DNA of 64,000 nt from Saccharomycopsis fibuligera x Saccharomycopsis cf. fibuligera (Eukaryota; Ascomycota; Saccharomycetes; Ascoideales; Saccharomycopsidaceae): positions 434,001 through 498,000 of the forward strand of contig CP012822.1 of the NCBI GenBank assembly GCA_001936135.1, given 5' to 3'. Each line of letters begins with the position of its first letter. Within the stretch, counting starts at the first letter, position 1. The notes beneath the pieces were generated by a model. It saw only the letters and a list, made by a program, of their open reading frames with translations, had not been told where the DNA came from and did not search any database. A program made the position numbers and the translations under genes. Below, piece after piece: positions 48,501-58,781 of this stretch.

Positions 48501-49349
48501 ATTAACAATCGCATACTCCGTGAACCTTTTATAAAATTGAAGCACCGTAACAAAGCTGTTGTTTCAGGGACACCATTTTGTATGAAGTATGACGCATTCA
48601 TTGATTTATTCAACTTTAAATTCAATTCTTCTTTTATCTCTACCAATGCGATTGTTCGGGAAGTCGCCAAAGATGATGCCAAACCTGGTTTGATTATGAT
48701 TAGCGACATGCCCATCACAACTGATGATACATCTAAGCATACACACTACCCAAAACTTGACAAGCTACTCGTCAAGGTTTAAGACACTTGCTGAAAATTT
48801 GAGTGAAGTCTTTGAGTCGAGAAGAGAGATAGATATCAAAATGGAGCAAGTTGTGTAAGCTGTTCCACCCTCGTCTGAGTTTTCGTTACTCACTAGAGCA
48901 GAAAAAAATTTGCTGTTGAGGAAACAAAATGAATGTTAAAAGCAGACATCATTAGAACAAGTCCATCGATTTTTTTGACCCACTCTTGACATTCAGAAAG
49001 AAAGGCGCAACCCTTAGAATTTGCATTAATTATTGTCTCCTTAATTTAACTTTAATCACAAAACAGTTTAAACTTCCATTTTTACATACTGATGGTAATG
49101 TATATCTTTGCTTACTTGATGTTTCAGAAAAAGTATTCTCGCCTACGGCAACTTCCGCAAAATTACCAAAATTACAATGCCAACTAACAGAGTTTTCACT
49201 TATATAAATTTCCCCTATATGATAACAATTGAACTGTACTTTATATGCTATCTAGATAAATTCATAAGATTCTATTTTCTATCATTTATTATAAATGGAA
49301 CAAGTGTTGATTTTAATAAAAAATCAGAATTGTGGTCAAGCTTGTACTT

Positions 49350-49690
49350 CTAAACTGAGTGAATCATTTTGGTAATATGATACTTGCAATTTAGCTTTTT
49401 CTCCAAAATTATTCCATTAGCCTCATCGTCTTTTTCAATATAGTTTAAAGTAATACCCAAGTACTTTATCTGAGGAGAAAAAAGATAGAACATCTTTATG
49501 ATGAGAACATTTCTATATATACCTGGCAAAGTTCCTACACCTTTAGCTTGCTGACGGCCTGGAATAAAAATAGGTGATTGGCATGGTCCAAACGAATTGA
49601 AGAACATAGATTATATTTTTCGACAAGCCATTTTTATTTGGAAGAAAAATTGTAATATCGTCCACAAAAGCATTCATTTTTAAAGGCTAT
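49350..49690 (-). mobile_element. LINE reverse-transcriptase fragment (L1/Zorro-like)
   Basis: On the minus strand, AFVDDITIFLPNKNG is the RT catalytic box (usually YADD). In a shifted frame further on, FSPQIKYLGITLNYIE is the conserved YLGI segment of non-LTR reverse transcriptases. At least one frameshift separates the two, so it is a dead remnant. L1-clade LINEs called Zorro are known in Candida. Only the palm-to-thumb part is present. Confidence 0.65.
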
Positions 49691-49713
49691 TTTTTTGATC
49701 AATCTTGTGTGTG

Positions 49714-49745
<32 letters not shown>
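49714..49745. repeat. Poly(A) tract, 32 bp
   Basis: An uninterrupted A-run near the LINE fragment. It lies on the wrong side and strand to be that fragment's own 3' tail. It could mark a different insertion. Confidence 0.85.
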
Positions 49746-49748
<3 letters not shown>

Positions 49749-50902
49749 AAATGTCAATTATTTTATATTGAATTTCAGTTTATACTAAAATCATAGAACA
49801 ATGCTGCTTTCGTTCTATTTGGTCCGATTATTGTTTATATCCGGGTCAACTCACTAAAATTTTCAGTTTTTACTTTTTAGTTTTATTTATAATGGAAGCC
49901 ATTTTTTAATTAACAGTCAAGACTTCTGAATCAACATCAGATAAATAGCACATATTTTATCTAAAATCTATTATTTTGGAAAGATTTACATAATACTTAA
50001 AAACTAATAAATAATTATTAGGAGAGTACAAACAGTAAGTGAATAATATAAAAATGAACAAGCACAAATCAACAAGATCAAATGGAGGATAGAAATTCAT
50101 TGAAATACACAAGCACCTAATATACTTGAAGTAACTCATCCATAAGATATCACCTGAAGAACCTTCATCTACTGTAACTCAAACATTCTAATAAAAGTTC
50201 TGCAAGTAGTCAATTAAATTGCAGAACGAAAGGTATATAAGGAAATTTATAATGTTTCAAACAAAAACTTATACTATGAAACTTTCTTTTTCAAAAATCA
50301 ATTGTATAAAAAACAAGCTAGCAAACATCATTTGTGAAAGCAGTTAATTGATCGTAATTTTGCAAAAAAAATTACTCAAGTACAGAAAAAATACTCAATA
50401 TAAAGTATATTATTAAACCTAAATTACTTCTGGAAGTTGAAAGATTATCTAAAAATTTCGAATCCCACCAAATATTTCAAAACGATGTGAATGTATTTTT
50501 CATCTCTGAAATAAACAGAAACAAGTGAAAATAGATAAATTACAGATATCTCAAACATTGAATATTTTTTACCGCATGATATTTAATTTCTCAGAAGATA
50601 CGGAAAATTTTCAACAAAAATACATTTCGTACTTGTAAAGCAGTAGTATATCCAACTCACTATCATATTTGTTTAATAGTAGACCTTTACTTAGGCCATG
50701 TTTTAAAGCTGTATTAATTCTGGAAGAACGTGAATTACAGCAGGAAACAGCTATTGCGGTTACATATTTTAAATATTTTATCATAAAATAAGTATGAAGG
50801 TTTTTTACATGTTATAAAGAATGCTTTTCCGATGAATATGTTGGCTTGGACCATTTCGAAGAAAACAAAGGGAAAAAGTAAACCCTAAAAAGGAAAAATA
50901 TT

Positions 50903-50999
50903 TGGTCCCTAGCAGGATCGAACTGCTGATCTTGGCGTAACATTACCTTCTAAAGGTCATATATTAGCACCACGCCTTAACCAACTGGGCCAAGGGACC
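50903..50999 (-). tRNA. tI(AAU): tRNA-Ile(AAU) with a 23-nt intron
   Basis: Read on the minus strand. Acceptor GGTCCCT pairs with AGGGACC and the discriminator is A. The D arm is GGCCCAGTTGGTTAAGGC, the anticodon stem TGGTG/CGCCA, and the loop CTAATA..A carries anticodon AAT. The T arm contains GTTCGATCC. Between positions 37 and 38 lies a 23-nt intron (TATGACC...AATGTT), the canonical location. The mature length is 74 nt. T-rich sequence follows the 3' end. The bakers' yeast tRNA-Ile(AAU) genes lack introns as far as I recall, so the intron is lineage-specific. Confidence 0.92.
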
Positions 51000-51291
51000 A
51001 CACATTAGTATTGTTGCGAACATTTTCCTTTATTGTGTTCACATTCCTGATCAGTCTGTGTTCACAACCGTCAGAAGGATCCTTGAAGTTTTCGAAAATC
51101 TTGTATAAAGGTCGGCGACGTGTTCCTTTTAACTTGTGTACATAGCGATGGGCGGAATAAAGGACAAGCCGATATACCCATCGATAACGATAATAACCAT
51201 AACAAATGTGTTTAAAATACTTAGTAGAGAACTAACCCTCTTTTAAACACAACAAGTATTTTCGCATAAAGATACGACTAATTGGTTTTAG

Positions 51292-51549
51292 AACAAACAC
51301 TGGGTTCTAGGCTAATAAACTCAGGATGCACAGTCATGCAATGTTCTTGATTAATACTCTTGAATTGACATATTTGGTTAATGTATTCAAAAAAGTGAAT
51401 ATCATGTAGTCACAGTAATCATATTTACTACTATCATTACTCAACGCTAAAATTTGCTATTTAGTTATATTATTATTTATATCAACCCAATATTTTTATA
51501 TACTCTATATTATTTTAGTTATATTAAAAATATAAGGCTTCTACATCCA
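51292..51549. mobile_element. Solo LTR, family A
   Basis: About 258 bp, from an AACACTGGGTTCTAGG end to GGCTTCTACATCCA, in the same orientation as the copy at 27709. The central ATTATTTATATCAACCCAAT block is shared with it. It lies about 290 bp upstream of tRNA-Ile. It is diverged and has no attached internal region. Confidence 0.6.
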
Positions 51550-51967
51550 ATATCTATGAACAACATTCCATAAGAAACATTTAAACTTCGATACCCGATT
51601 TTTCACGTCCACAATAATTCTAATACTATAATGTACAACTGGATGCATTCATAAGAGCAACACCACAAATATAGCAGAGACTCAAAAACATCTTTTTGGC
51701 ATTCCTCTTGAATGAATAAAAGAAGAGTGTAAACTAACCTATCTTAAAGTTGAAATTACAGACGGACAAAAAATTTTGATACAAACAGTGTACGCAAAGT
51801 TTAACATTTTCAACACCAACATTTGCCACCTTCAAGTCAAGTCATGGCTTATAATGTTATCTGTTCAAAGCTCTACTATGAAGAAATTCATCAAAACCTT
51901 AGTGATAATTAGATAAACGAAATTAACAGGGCTTCCAAGCAATGACTAAACGCCACAAATGTCTCCT

Positions 51968-52128
51968 TCGAGACACTAAAGACGCGTAGGCATAAAGGGG
52001 GATATGGTATGGTTGGCCTCAAAGCACAACTTATCTACAGAAAAGCACAGACTTGTTTCTAGATAAAAGCGAACCATACCTAAAGCTCTTCAGAGCAAAG
52101 CAACAATTTATCCTAGATCACTACTGTA
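51968..52128. repeat. Dispersed repeat B, copy 2
   Basis: About 160 bp matching 28701-28856, including TTTCTAGATAAAAGCGA, again on the far side of a family-A LTR from a tRNA gene. The family is unknown. Confidence 0.65.
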
Positions 52129-52435
52129 AAGTGAAATATATACATCTACGCAAGCCAGGACTTATTCTCACCCAATTCTGGTGGAAATAAGTTCTTGAAA
52201 CGATCGACGGGGAGAGGCAATGACCAAGGACAAATTTTACTGACAGAAAACCCAGCATAGTGATTTACATTAACGAACACAGACGAACATAAAAAATCTG
52301 TGGAAACAGTTAGTCCCTAACTAGCGAAATCCTGGCACCATTGGGATTCGGTGTTTATCTGACCTAGAGGTAGTGGAGCTCGAAGTGCCGCTTTTAAGGA
52401 AAAAGTTTATTCCCAAAGTTTTTAACTTCAGATCT

Positions 52436-52925
52436 AAAAACCGTAGTGCATAAGTGCGCGAGAAAAAAGATAGATTACTATTCTCAAGCCAATTGGCACG
52501 GTTTAAGAAGGCCACTGAAAAAGAATGTCCAGCATTTTGGCAAATGCTAAACAAACAGCCATTTCAACATCCTGGTTGCTTTGAAAATATCTACACATTT
52601 CACGTCGGAGCCGAAAAGTTTAAATTCCAAGGTGAGGGAGGTATGTGGTGTTCTAAAGATTTGTCACGTTAAAGACATAAGTAATGTCCGCGTGTGGATG
52701 TCATCAACAAATAAATAAAATGGATCATTTTTTGATCAAATGCCCTGCAGCACTAGCCTTATGGAAAAAACGATATCTAAATAAAGAATTGAGCTGCGAC
52801 AGCCTCATCCTTCTCCGATGATGCCAGCAAATTAATCCAGATCAACAACTACCTAATATTTCATAAGAAGTACTCTCGCCTATGGCACGACAAGGACTTC
52901 AAATGGAAATCATTCCAATTTTCAA
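52436..52925 (+). mobile_element. LINE 3' fragment with zinc-binding C-terminus
   Basis: A frame starting near 52454 (REKKDRLLFSSQLARFKK onward, to about 52670) is followed in another frame by CGCHQQINKMDHFLIKCP and ALALWKKRYLNKEL. The Cys/His pattern and the HFLIKCP-x-LALW run match the zinc-binding domain at the C-terminus of L1-type LINE ORF2 proteins. It is a broken 5'-truncated remnant with at least one frameshift. Confidence 0.55.
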
Positions 52926-53690
52926 TTTTATAATTCTTTTATAAACAACATAAAAGTAGGTGTTTTTCACAATATATGCATAATATGAAAAATTTTTTAC
53001 ATGGGGTTTTCTTAAAGTCACACAACCTGAACTTACCCCTATAAGGTTGAATAGCTAAATTTATATAACAACCTCTGGGTTCAAGAAAAAAAGAGCAGCA
53101 AGGGATAAGTTTCAAATCAAAAAATGACTGTCCAAAAATTTGTAGCAGTGTGATAATTTTGCAAACTAAAAACCGCAATTAGCTATAACAAAAAAAATTG
53201 ATAAAAATGGACAAGGAGAGTGGAAACATATACTTTATAATGTGTTGTTGGAGATTAAATCAGATTTTTTTATTACATCAAAAAAAAAATCAAACTGTGC
53301 AAATAAGTTTAAAGAAAGTAGTTAAATAGTTTAAATGACCTAGGGATGATTTCAGAAAAAACATACTATCAAATAGATAGGCCAAGCAGACTGATGGAGA
53401 CAAATAAAAAAACAAAAAGAAAAACAAAGACCATGCCTGAAACAAAAGAGCAACAAAATAGAGAAATAAAAATTGACAGGACGAAACTGGGCTCAACCTC
53501 ATATAGTTAATAAATTTTCAATCTTTTATTCAAATGCTACAGAAGCAAAAAATGTTTCTTTGTTTTTCTTGTATCAAAGCAAAGACACAAGAAAAGCATT
53601 GTTCAAGCTACAAACAATGCATAAAGATATTGCCTAAAAATGAATATTTATTTTATTTTAAAGGACGTGCATAACAGTAGGCGTTTCATT

Positions 53691-55898
53691 TCACGGATTA
53701 AAATACCGATATTCGCTTTTCACAATATCATCAAACCATTCATTTGGACCTTCTCTGGGCATCACCTCAATATCTGTAACCACCAACGATGATGCAGAAG
53801 AATGAGACGATAATGATATAGAAGAAGAAGTATATGATGGTGTTGCCAAGTTACTATTGCTGAATAACCGCTTGATTTCGAACAAGCAATCATTGATCCT
53901 TATAAATCTCAAATTTTTGTTGTTTTTAGCTAGTTGAATAGCTATATGTTGAACTTTAAACCAGTTGTCAAAAATGCCAGCGTGCGCAACTTGCAATGCC
54001 ATGTTTGGTCTGCCTCCGGCCCCAGGGCCAAAAATGTCCATATACTGTAACCGATTCAAAGTAAGAGTATCATTGTTACTATTTTGGTTGTTAGAATCCG
54101 CATTCATTAGAAATTGAATAAACGAATTATTTAAAGCATGGCAGAAGAAACGAAGGCTCTGCAACCGTTTGAAAAACTTCAAATTGTGCTGAAAATGATC
54201 TTGATTGATTAATTCATTTCTATCAGTAGCAATCATGGTGGTATTAAATCCCGGCTTGATTTCTCTTTTTAAATCTACAGAGAGCGCCGCAAGATTATGA
54301 AAACTATGTGAGAGATTATGCAAAAATTTGCCAATATACTCGTTCAAGCTTGTAATAATTCTTGCTTGTTTCATATTCCAACGGATAGTTAGGTTCAAGT
54401 GCTGTAATTTGCCATGTATGGGAAGATTAGAAATGAAGGAAACTACTGAGTCCTTGAGACATTCTTTATAATCAATGACTAAGGTGTGCAAATTGATTAG
54501 CTTGTTAGCTTTTATCGTTGGCTTTTTGGCGAATTGCTCTTGCCTTGATAAAATATCCAAAAATCCTGGTTGTAATTTGGATATAAGCAAGTCACGATTT
54601 TGAGTGAAAAAATTATTAACGCTGGTATCGATATCAATTAGTTGAAACTCTGACATTTTTTGAAGTTTAAGGATACGTAATGTGGTCAAGTCTATGCAAT
54701 TTAAAAGCAAGAAAGCTTGAGACGGGATCACCAAAAACCCATAGAATGTCAACGTGGTCAATTTTTGCATCTTAATCTGTGCTTCAATCATGGGCTTAAA
54801 CAAGTTGGTTAGAATATGCACATCAATCAAGTTATTATTATCATTAGAGACTCTAGGTGAGTCATTAATTAAAATGTTGGACAAAGTTGAATCTGAGTTG
54901 AAAAGGTTCGAGTTATTGTAAATTTCCAAAGTCTTGAAACCAGCAAGAGTGTTTCCCGATACGATCAAGCTTTTAAAAATGTAATATAAAATCAAACTGT
55001 TGTGATGGTTGTTGTCGAAATTAAGAGACAATGACAAATGCTGCAACAGGGGAAATGCAAATAAATTTTTGAAATCATTTAACGAAAGATCGGGGATAGT
55101 GTATTGTTGTAAATCAGATTGGGCTAAATCTAATGATACGGACAATGAAGTAATTCGATCAGCGTTAAATTTTTGCACAATACGATTCATTGGGAATGAG
55201 GTAAGTTTTAGATTAATTACCACTTGACTCAAGTTTACCAATTTTAAGAAAACCCCATCATTAATCAAGTTCTTTAATTCATAATTCAAGAAATCCTGAG
55301 GAATATTGACGAAGAAAATCTTTTTTATTTCTCTTGAGTTTCCCTCGTTTAAAATATTGAATAACGACCTTATCCTAAAACTAGTCTTGATAAACGTTGG
55401 CGATAACTGCTTATCGTTCTGTTGGGCCATGTTTATCATTTCTTTATTAAACTCACTATAATGAACATCCACGATTATGTAGCTCCATATTCGTGGTTTC
55501 ACAATGCTGTACATGTACGAACATGACAACATCAAATTCAAGCAGTCGTTTTGATCCAATTCGTGTGTGACTCTTTCAATAATTTCTGGCGGTAGCTTGA
55601 GCAATTCAAAAAGTACCACGGGCTCACCGTTACTGTTTTTGCTGCCGCTGCTTGTGGTGCTATGAACGCTCTTGTAGCTATTCGTCCAGGAAAAGTTGAC
55701 AGAGCTTGACGACGAATTCATTGAAGTTGCTGATAACGACGAGAAATTCACTAGTGATGAGGCTGCTGCTGTTGATGCAGCATTATAGTTGTGATTATTG
55801 TTATTGTTTGAGTGATCCAAGTAGGAAAAATCGATTAGGTGGTTGGTGTCTAACAATGGATTACCAAAATATCCAACTGGAGCATCCAAATTCACCAT
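53691..55898 (-). CDS. F-box/leucine-rich protein, function unknown
   Basis: A 735-residue protein. After an Asn/Ser/Ala-rich leader comes an F-box at about residues 95-143: LLKLPPEIIERVTHELDQND, then LMLSCSYMYSIVKPRIWSYI. The rest shows repeated leucine-rich segments (LKLVNLSQVVINLKL, LQHLSLSLNFD, LTTLTFYGFL, LRILKLQKMSE, LQHLNLTIRWN, LQSLRFFCHAL). This is typical of an F-box/LRR substrate receptor for SCF ubiquitin ligase. The C-terminus has a Ser-rich patch and then EGPNEWFDDIVKSEYRY. I do not recognise an orthologue by name. The upstream region has a T-run of about 20 (about 55931-55950). Confidence 0.75.
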   Translation of the reverse strand: MVNLDAPVGYFGNPLLDTNHLIDFSYLDHSNNNNNHNYNAASTAAASSLVNFSSLSATSMNSSSSSVNFSWTNSYKSVHSTTSSGSKNSNGEPVVLFELLKLPPEIIERVTHELDQNDCLNLMLSCSYMYSIVKPRIWSYIIVDVHYSEFNKEMINMAQQNDKQLSPTFIKTSFRIRSLFNILNEGNSREIKKIFFVNIPQDFLNYELKNLINDGVFLKLVNLSQVVINLKLTSFPMNRIVQKFNADRITSLSVSLDLAQSDLQQYTIPDLSLNDFKNLFAFPLLQHLSLSLNFDNNHHNSLILYYIFKSLIVSGNTLAGFKTLEIYNNSNLFNSDSTLSNILINDSPRVSNDNNNLIDVHILTNLFKPMIEAQIKMQKLTTLTFYGFLVIPSQAFLLLNCIDLTTLRILKLQKMSEFQLIDIDTSVNNFFTQNRDLLISKLQPGFLDILSRQEQFAKKPTIKANKLINLHTLVIDYKECLKDSVVSFISNLPIHGKLQHLNLTIRWNMKQARIITSLNEYIGKFLHNLSHSFHNLAALSVDLKREIKPGFNTTMIATDRNELINQDHFQHNLKFFKRLQSLRFFCHALNNSFIQFLMNADSNNQNSNNDTLTLNRLQYMDIFGPGAGGRPNMALQVAHAGIFDNWFKVQHIAIQLAKNNKNLRFIRINDCLFEIKRLFSNSNLATPSYTSSSISLSSHSSASSLVVTDIEVMPREGPNEWFDDIVKSEYRYFNP

Positions 55899-57041
55899 TA
55901 TTAGGTAGAGTCTGCTTGCTAGTTTGTTGACTTTTTTTTTTTTTTTTTTTTACTTTTTTTTTATTCTCTGATACTGCTAATACGGTATGGTAGCGTGCCG
56001 TATTGTATCACTATGAGTGCATTTCCTTGACCTGAAGTCTGCGTGATGGGGCTATAAATACGAGCTTTTGATCCTAGATATAAAGGTAATAATAAAGCAA
56101 AGAAAGGCTCGAATGTAAAAGCAATTGGTGGTGATCCAGATACAGACTCGACGTCCTTGTTTGACTTTATATAAAAAACATGCCAATATATTGGATATAT
56201 CCAAGAAAAGTTGAACCCCCACAATTCACTAGTTCACCTGTGCATCGAGATCCAACTAAGTTGTGTGGTGCTAGCAAACGCAAAACGAAGCGGTACAAAA
56301 GGAGCTTTGACTGGTTTACTTGTATAGCACAATAAATTTGACCCCCTGCTGTAATACGCACAAGAATTCAATTTCAATTAAAGACTATAGCACGCTCTGT
56401 TCCGGCTATGGCAAATAATCACTGCTGCTGCTGCTGCTGCTGCAACTTTGGCGAATGGATTATGACAATAACGATGACGAAAGGGGGGTGAAGCTTCTTT
56501 AATATTTTTTTTTTTAAAAAAAAAAACCGCAAGAAGATGGAGAAAGTGCAGAGCGAGTGCAAAACGCGGCAACCTGGAGTAGACCAAAGAGCTGCCAAGG
56601 GAAAGAAGGTACTGTAACTACTGAATTAAGCCAGCCATTTAAGTAGAAGGAAGAAAACAGCTTGTGATGATGAAGAGCGCCATTCCTTGCCTTATCGCAT
56701 TGGCTCTTATGTCATGTCATCTCTTCTCTCTTCTCGTTCTTGCTCTCTTTCATCATGTGGCTTTGATTCAACGATGCTGTGGTGCGTTTAACAGAAAATG
56801 AACAGCTGTTATCAGATGTCTGTTGCTGCATTATGGTGCATGAAAATACTCAACATGCAGGCAAAACTTACAATAACGAGAGATATATCACCGCGCATGG
56901 GGGAATAACATAAGCATGAGCAGATGGTAACTATAAAAACAAGCATTTAAACAAAGCACGCCAGCAAATAGCGGAATCAGCAAAAAAAAAGGTAAAACAA
57001 AAAAAACAAAGAAACGAAAAATTTAAGCAAAGTATAGAAAC
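55899..57041. other. Intergenic region between F-box-like gene and permease
   Basis: About 1.1 kb. It carries the F-box gene promoter at the left and the permease 3' UTR at the right. A (CTG)6 run at about 56421-56441 and AT-runs near 56507-56525 are the only repeats. Small frames are not convincing. Confidence 0.45.
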
Positions 57042-58781
57042 TCACTTCTTATCACTCACAGAGACCGCAACCTCTTGCACTGAGTTGTCTTCGTTACTTG
57101 CACTATCATTGCCAATGTATCTTCCGTTGTCGTCATGTTCAGCGTCAAACTTTGCAAGTTCGGCTGCTGGCACCTTGACCACAGTATGGCCAGTTTCTCC
57201 ATTTTCCAAAGTGAAGTGAATTGTTCTGTGCTGGTAATGGAAAAAGTACGGCAACACTTTAGCCCAAATGTAATAATAGAGTATACAAAGTGACAATATG
57301 CCTACGCAAACAATAGCGTAAGTAGCGTAAAAGAACGAAACGTCGCTACCTTTCAACGACCCGTCTGCCGGAGGCACCCACGCCATAGCGATCACAAATG
57401 CGTAAAACAAGATGATAATCACCAAGATCGGTAGTGGCACTTTCCAGCCGTTGTAGCCCAACCCTTGCTGCTTTCTTTGTCTTCTAACCAACAATAGCCC
57501 CACCACCAATAACAATTTGAAAATGTAGCCAGAATACGAACCAATGTCGACGATAACGTTATACGCGTCGCCTGGAGGAGGGGCCACCGAGACCACAACA
57601 TTAACCAACCAAGTGAAAAAAATTGGTACCAACGGGGTGCCCCAAGGCTTGGTGGTGGCCCAGAATCTAGAAAACGGGAGCACCCCTTGTCTTCCGCACT
57701 CTCTCAAGGACCTGGAATGGCCAACGACTGCGGCTAGCAAGTGGCCAAGGGAAGAAAGTGCCACAAGCGCATCAAGGGCAGAAGTGGCAGACTTTGTGCC
57801 AAACACTTTCTGGAAATACAACGATGCGATTAGTGTGCCGCCGTTTCTGATCTCTTCCACGCTCCCAATGCCTGCGTAAAACGCAGTGATGATCAAGATG
57901 TAAAGCACAAACACGAAAAATATGACAAACGGAATAAAGTATCTGAAGAGCGTCTTTGTTTGCTTTGGGTGGGACTCGCCAACCATGGCGAAAACGTATT
58001 GCGTGCCGCCGTAAGAAAACGAGACTTTGATAATCGCATTTGAAATAGCGTTGCCATCGGTGGTGGTGCCTTCCCACGCGTTTTTGAAAATAGAATGTGG
58101 GTCGGCGACTCTTGTGCCGCCCCCGAGCACCACGAAGCCAGAGATGATGATGAACAACATGAACACTACTTTAACAAACCCTAGAAGATTGGACAATCGT
58201 AGAGTCCAGCGGGTGTTGAAAGCAGACATCAATGCGGCAAAAGTCAAAGCTGCCACACCAATACCTCTCTGATTCCAAGCACTGGTTTCGGCACCGGCAG
58301 CTTTCAACACATATGTACCGAACGCTACTGCGGAAGAGTTCAAGAAGGAAAGAACGACGGAAACTGCAGCATAGGTGGTAGGCACCAAGAAGTCCGGTTT
58401 TGGGTATGCCTGTTCCAAGTAAGCGACGTCGCCGCCGGATCTTTTGCTGAAGTAGGTGACGTATTCAATGTACACAAACACTTCGAATAGCGCAATTAGA
58501 AACCCGGAGACCCAGAGCACGTACGAGGCGCCGACCGAGTTGATGGATTTGATGATGCTCCCAGGGGTCAAGAAGATGCCAGTGCCGATGATACCGGTGA
58601 TGACAGTATAGAAGGCAGTGACGTAGTCCAAGTTGTAGCCAAGCGGATTTTCTTGCTCCACTGGAGCACCAATGTTATTTTGCGCGTCTGATGCGTTATC
58701 TGAGGACTCTTCTGCATCGTAGTGGTACTCTTGCTTGCGGCTGCCTAGCACTGGCTCAAGTGCCCTAGAAAGTATGGTCAT
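57042..58781 (-). CDS. LAT-family amino acid permease, methionine-permease (MUP)-like
   Basis: A 579-residue integral membrane protein with about 12 hydrophobic spans. The start of TM1, NPLGYNLDYVTAFYTVITG, then GTGIFLTPGSIIKS, follows the yeast Mup1 pattern (NPLGYHVSYVT, GTGVFSTPASVLK). SKRSGGDVAYLEQAYPKPDF matches Mup1 NRSGSEVVYLEQAYPRPKYF, and NTRWTLRLSNLLGFVKVVFM and GFVVLGGGTRV are also shared. These belong to the yeast LAT (YLAT) branch; Mup1 imports methionine with high affinity and Mup3 with low affinity. The length is close to the 574 of Mup1. CUG-clade yeasts have several MUP-like genes, so substrate and symbol are uncertain. The N- and C-terminal tails are cytosolic and Ser/Asp-rich with lysines, suited to ubiquitin-dependent turnover. 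Confidence 0.88.
   Translation of the reverse strand: MTILSRALEPVLGSRKQEYHYDAEESSDNASDAQNNIGAPVEQENPLGYNLDYVTAFYTVITGIIGTGIFLTPGSIIKSINSVGASYVLWVSGFLIALFEVFVYIEYVTYFSKRSGGDVAYLEQAYPKPDFLVPTTYAAVSVVLSFLNSSAVAFGTYVLKAAGAETSAWNQRGIGVAALTFAALMSAFNTRWTLRLSNLLGFVKVVFMLFIIISGFVVLGGGTRVADPHSIFKNAWEGTTTDGNAISNAIIKVSFSYGGTQYVFAMVGESHPKQTKTLFRYFIPFVIFFVFVLYILIITAFYAGIGSVEEIRNGGTLIASLYFQKVFGTKSATSALDALVALSSLGHLLAAVVGHSRSLRECGRQGVLPFSRFWATTKPWGTPLVPIFFTWLVNVVVSVAPPPGDAYNVIVDIGSYSGYIFKLLLVVGLLLVRRQRKQQGLGYNGWKVPLPILVIIILFYAFVIAMAWVPPADGSLKGSDVSFFYATYAIVCVGILSLCILYYYIWAKVLPYFFHYQHRTIHFTLENGETGHTVVKVPAAELAKFDAEHDDNGRYIGNDSASNEDNSVQEVAVSVSDKK

Larger units (their letters stand above)
47042..49205 (+). mobile_element. 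Broken Ty3/gypsy LTR retrotransposon
   Basis: A fossil element of about 2.2 kb. Its parts in order are a 5' LTR (47042-47294), a primer-binding site, a Gag region with CCHC zinc knuckle, a retropepsin-like region (about 48340-48640) and a short reverse-transcriptase remnant (about 48940-49200). The PR-RT order and RT residues place it in Ty3/gypsy. The larger part of pol (most of RT, RNase H, integrase) and the 3' LTR are absent. It carries several breaks, so it is not mobile. It has clearly decayed, and LINE sequence now lies immediately downstream. Confidence 0.8.
49206..50902. other. Gene-free, element-rich stretch upstream of tRNA-Ile 3' end
   Basis: About 1.7 kb with a LINE fragment at the left, a 32-bp A-run (49714-49745) and AT-rich unique DNA. 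A short stretch near 49826-49870 resembles the middle of LTR family A, but the match is weak. No host gene is supported. Confidence 0.5.
51000..53690. other. Repeat-rich region upstream of tRNA-Ile to the F-box gene
   Basis: About 2.7 kb with no intact host gene. It contains a solo LTR (family A), dispersed repeat B copy 2 and a LINE 3' fragment, all listed. The final 750 bp is A-rich and holds the 3' flank of the minus-strand F-box-like gene. Confidence 0.55.

Noticed and set aside
49206-53690. A regional centromere or its inverted-repeat flanks
   Set aside because: The region is gene-poor and repeat-rich, but it contains a tRNA gene and ordinary transposon fossils, and no long inverted repeat around a unique core is visible. 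Nothing specific points to a centromere.
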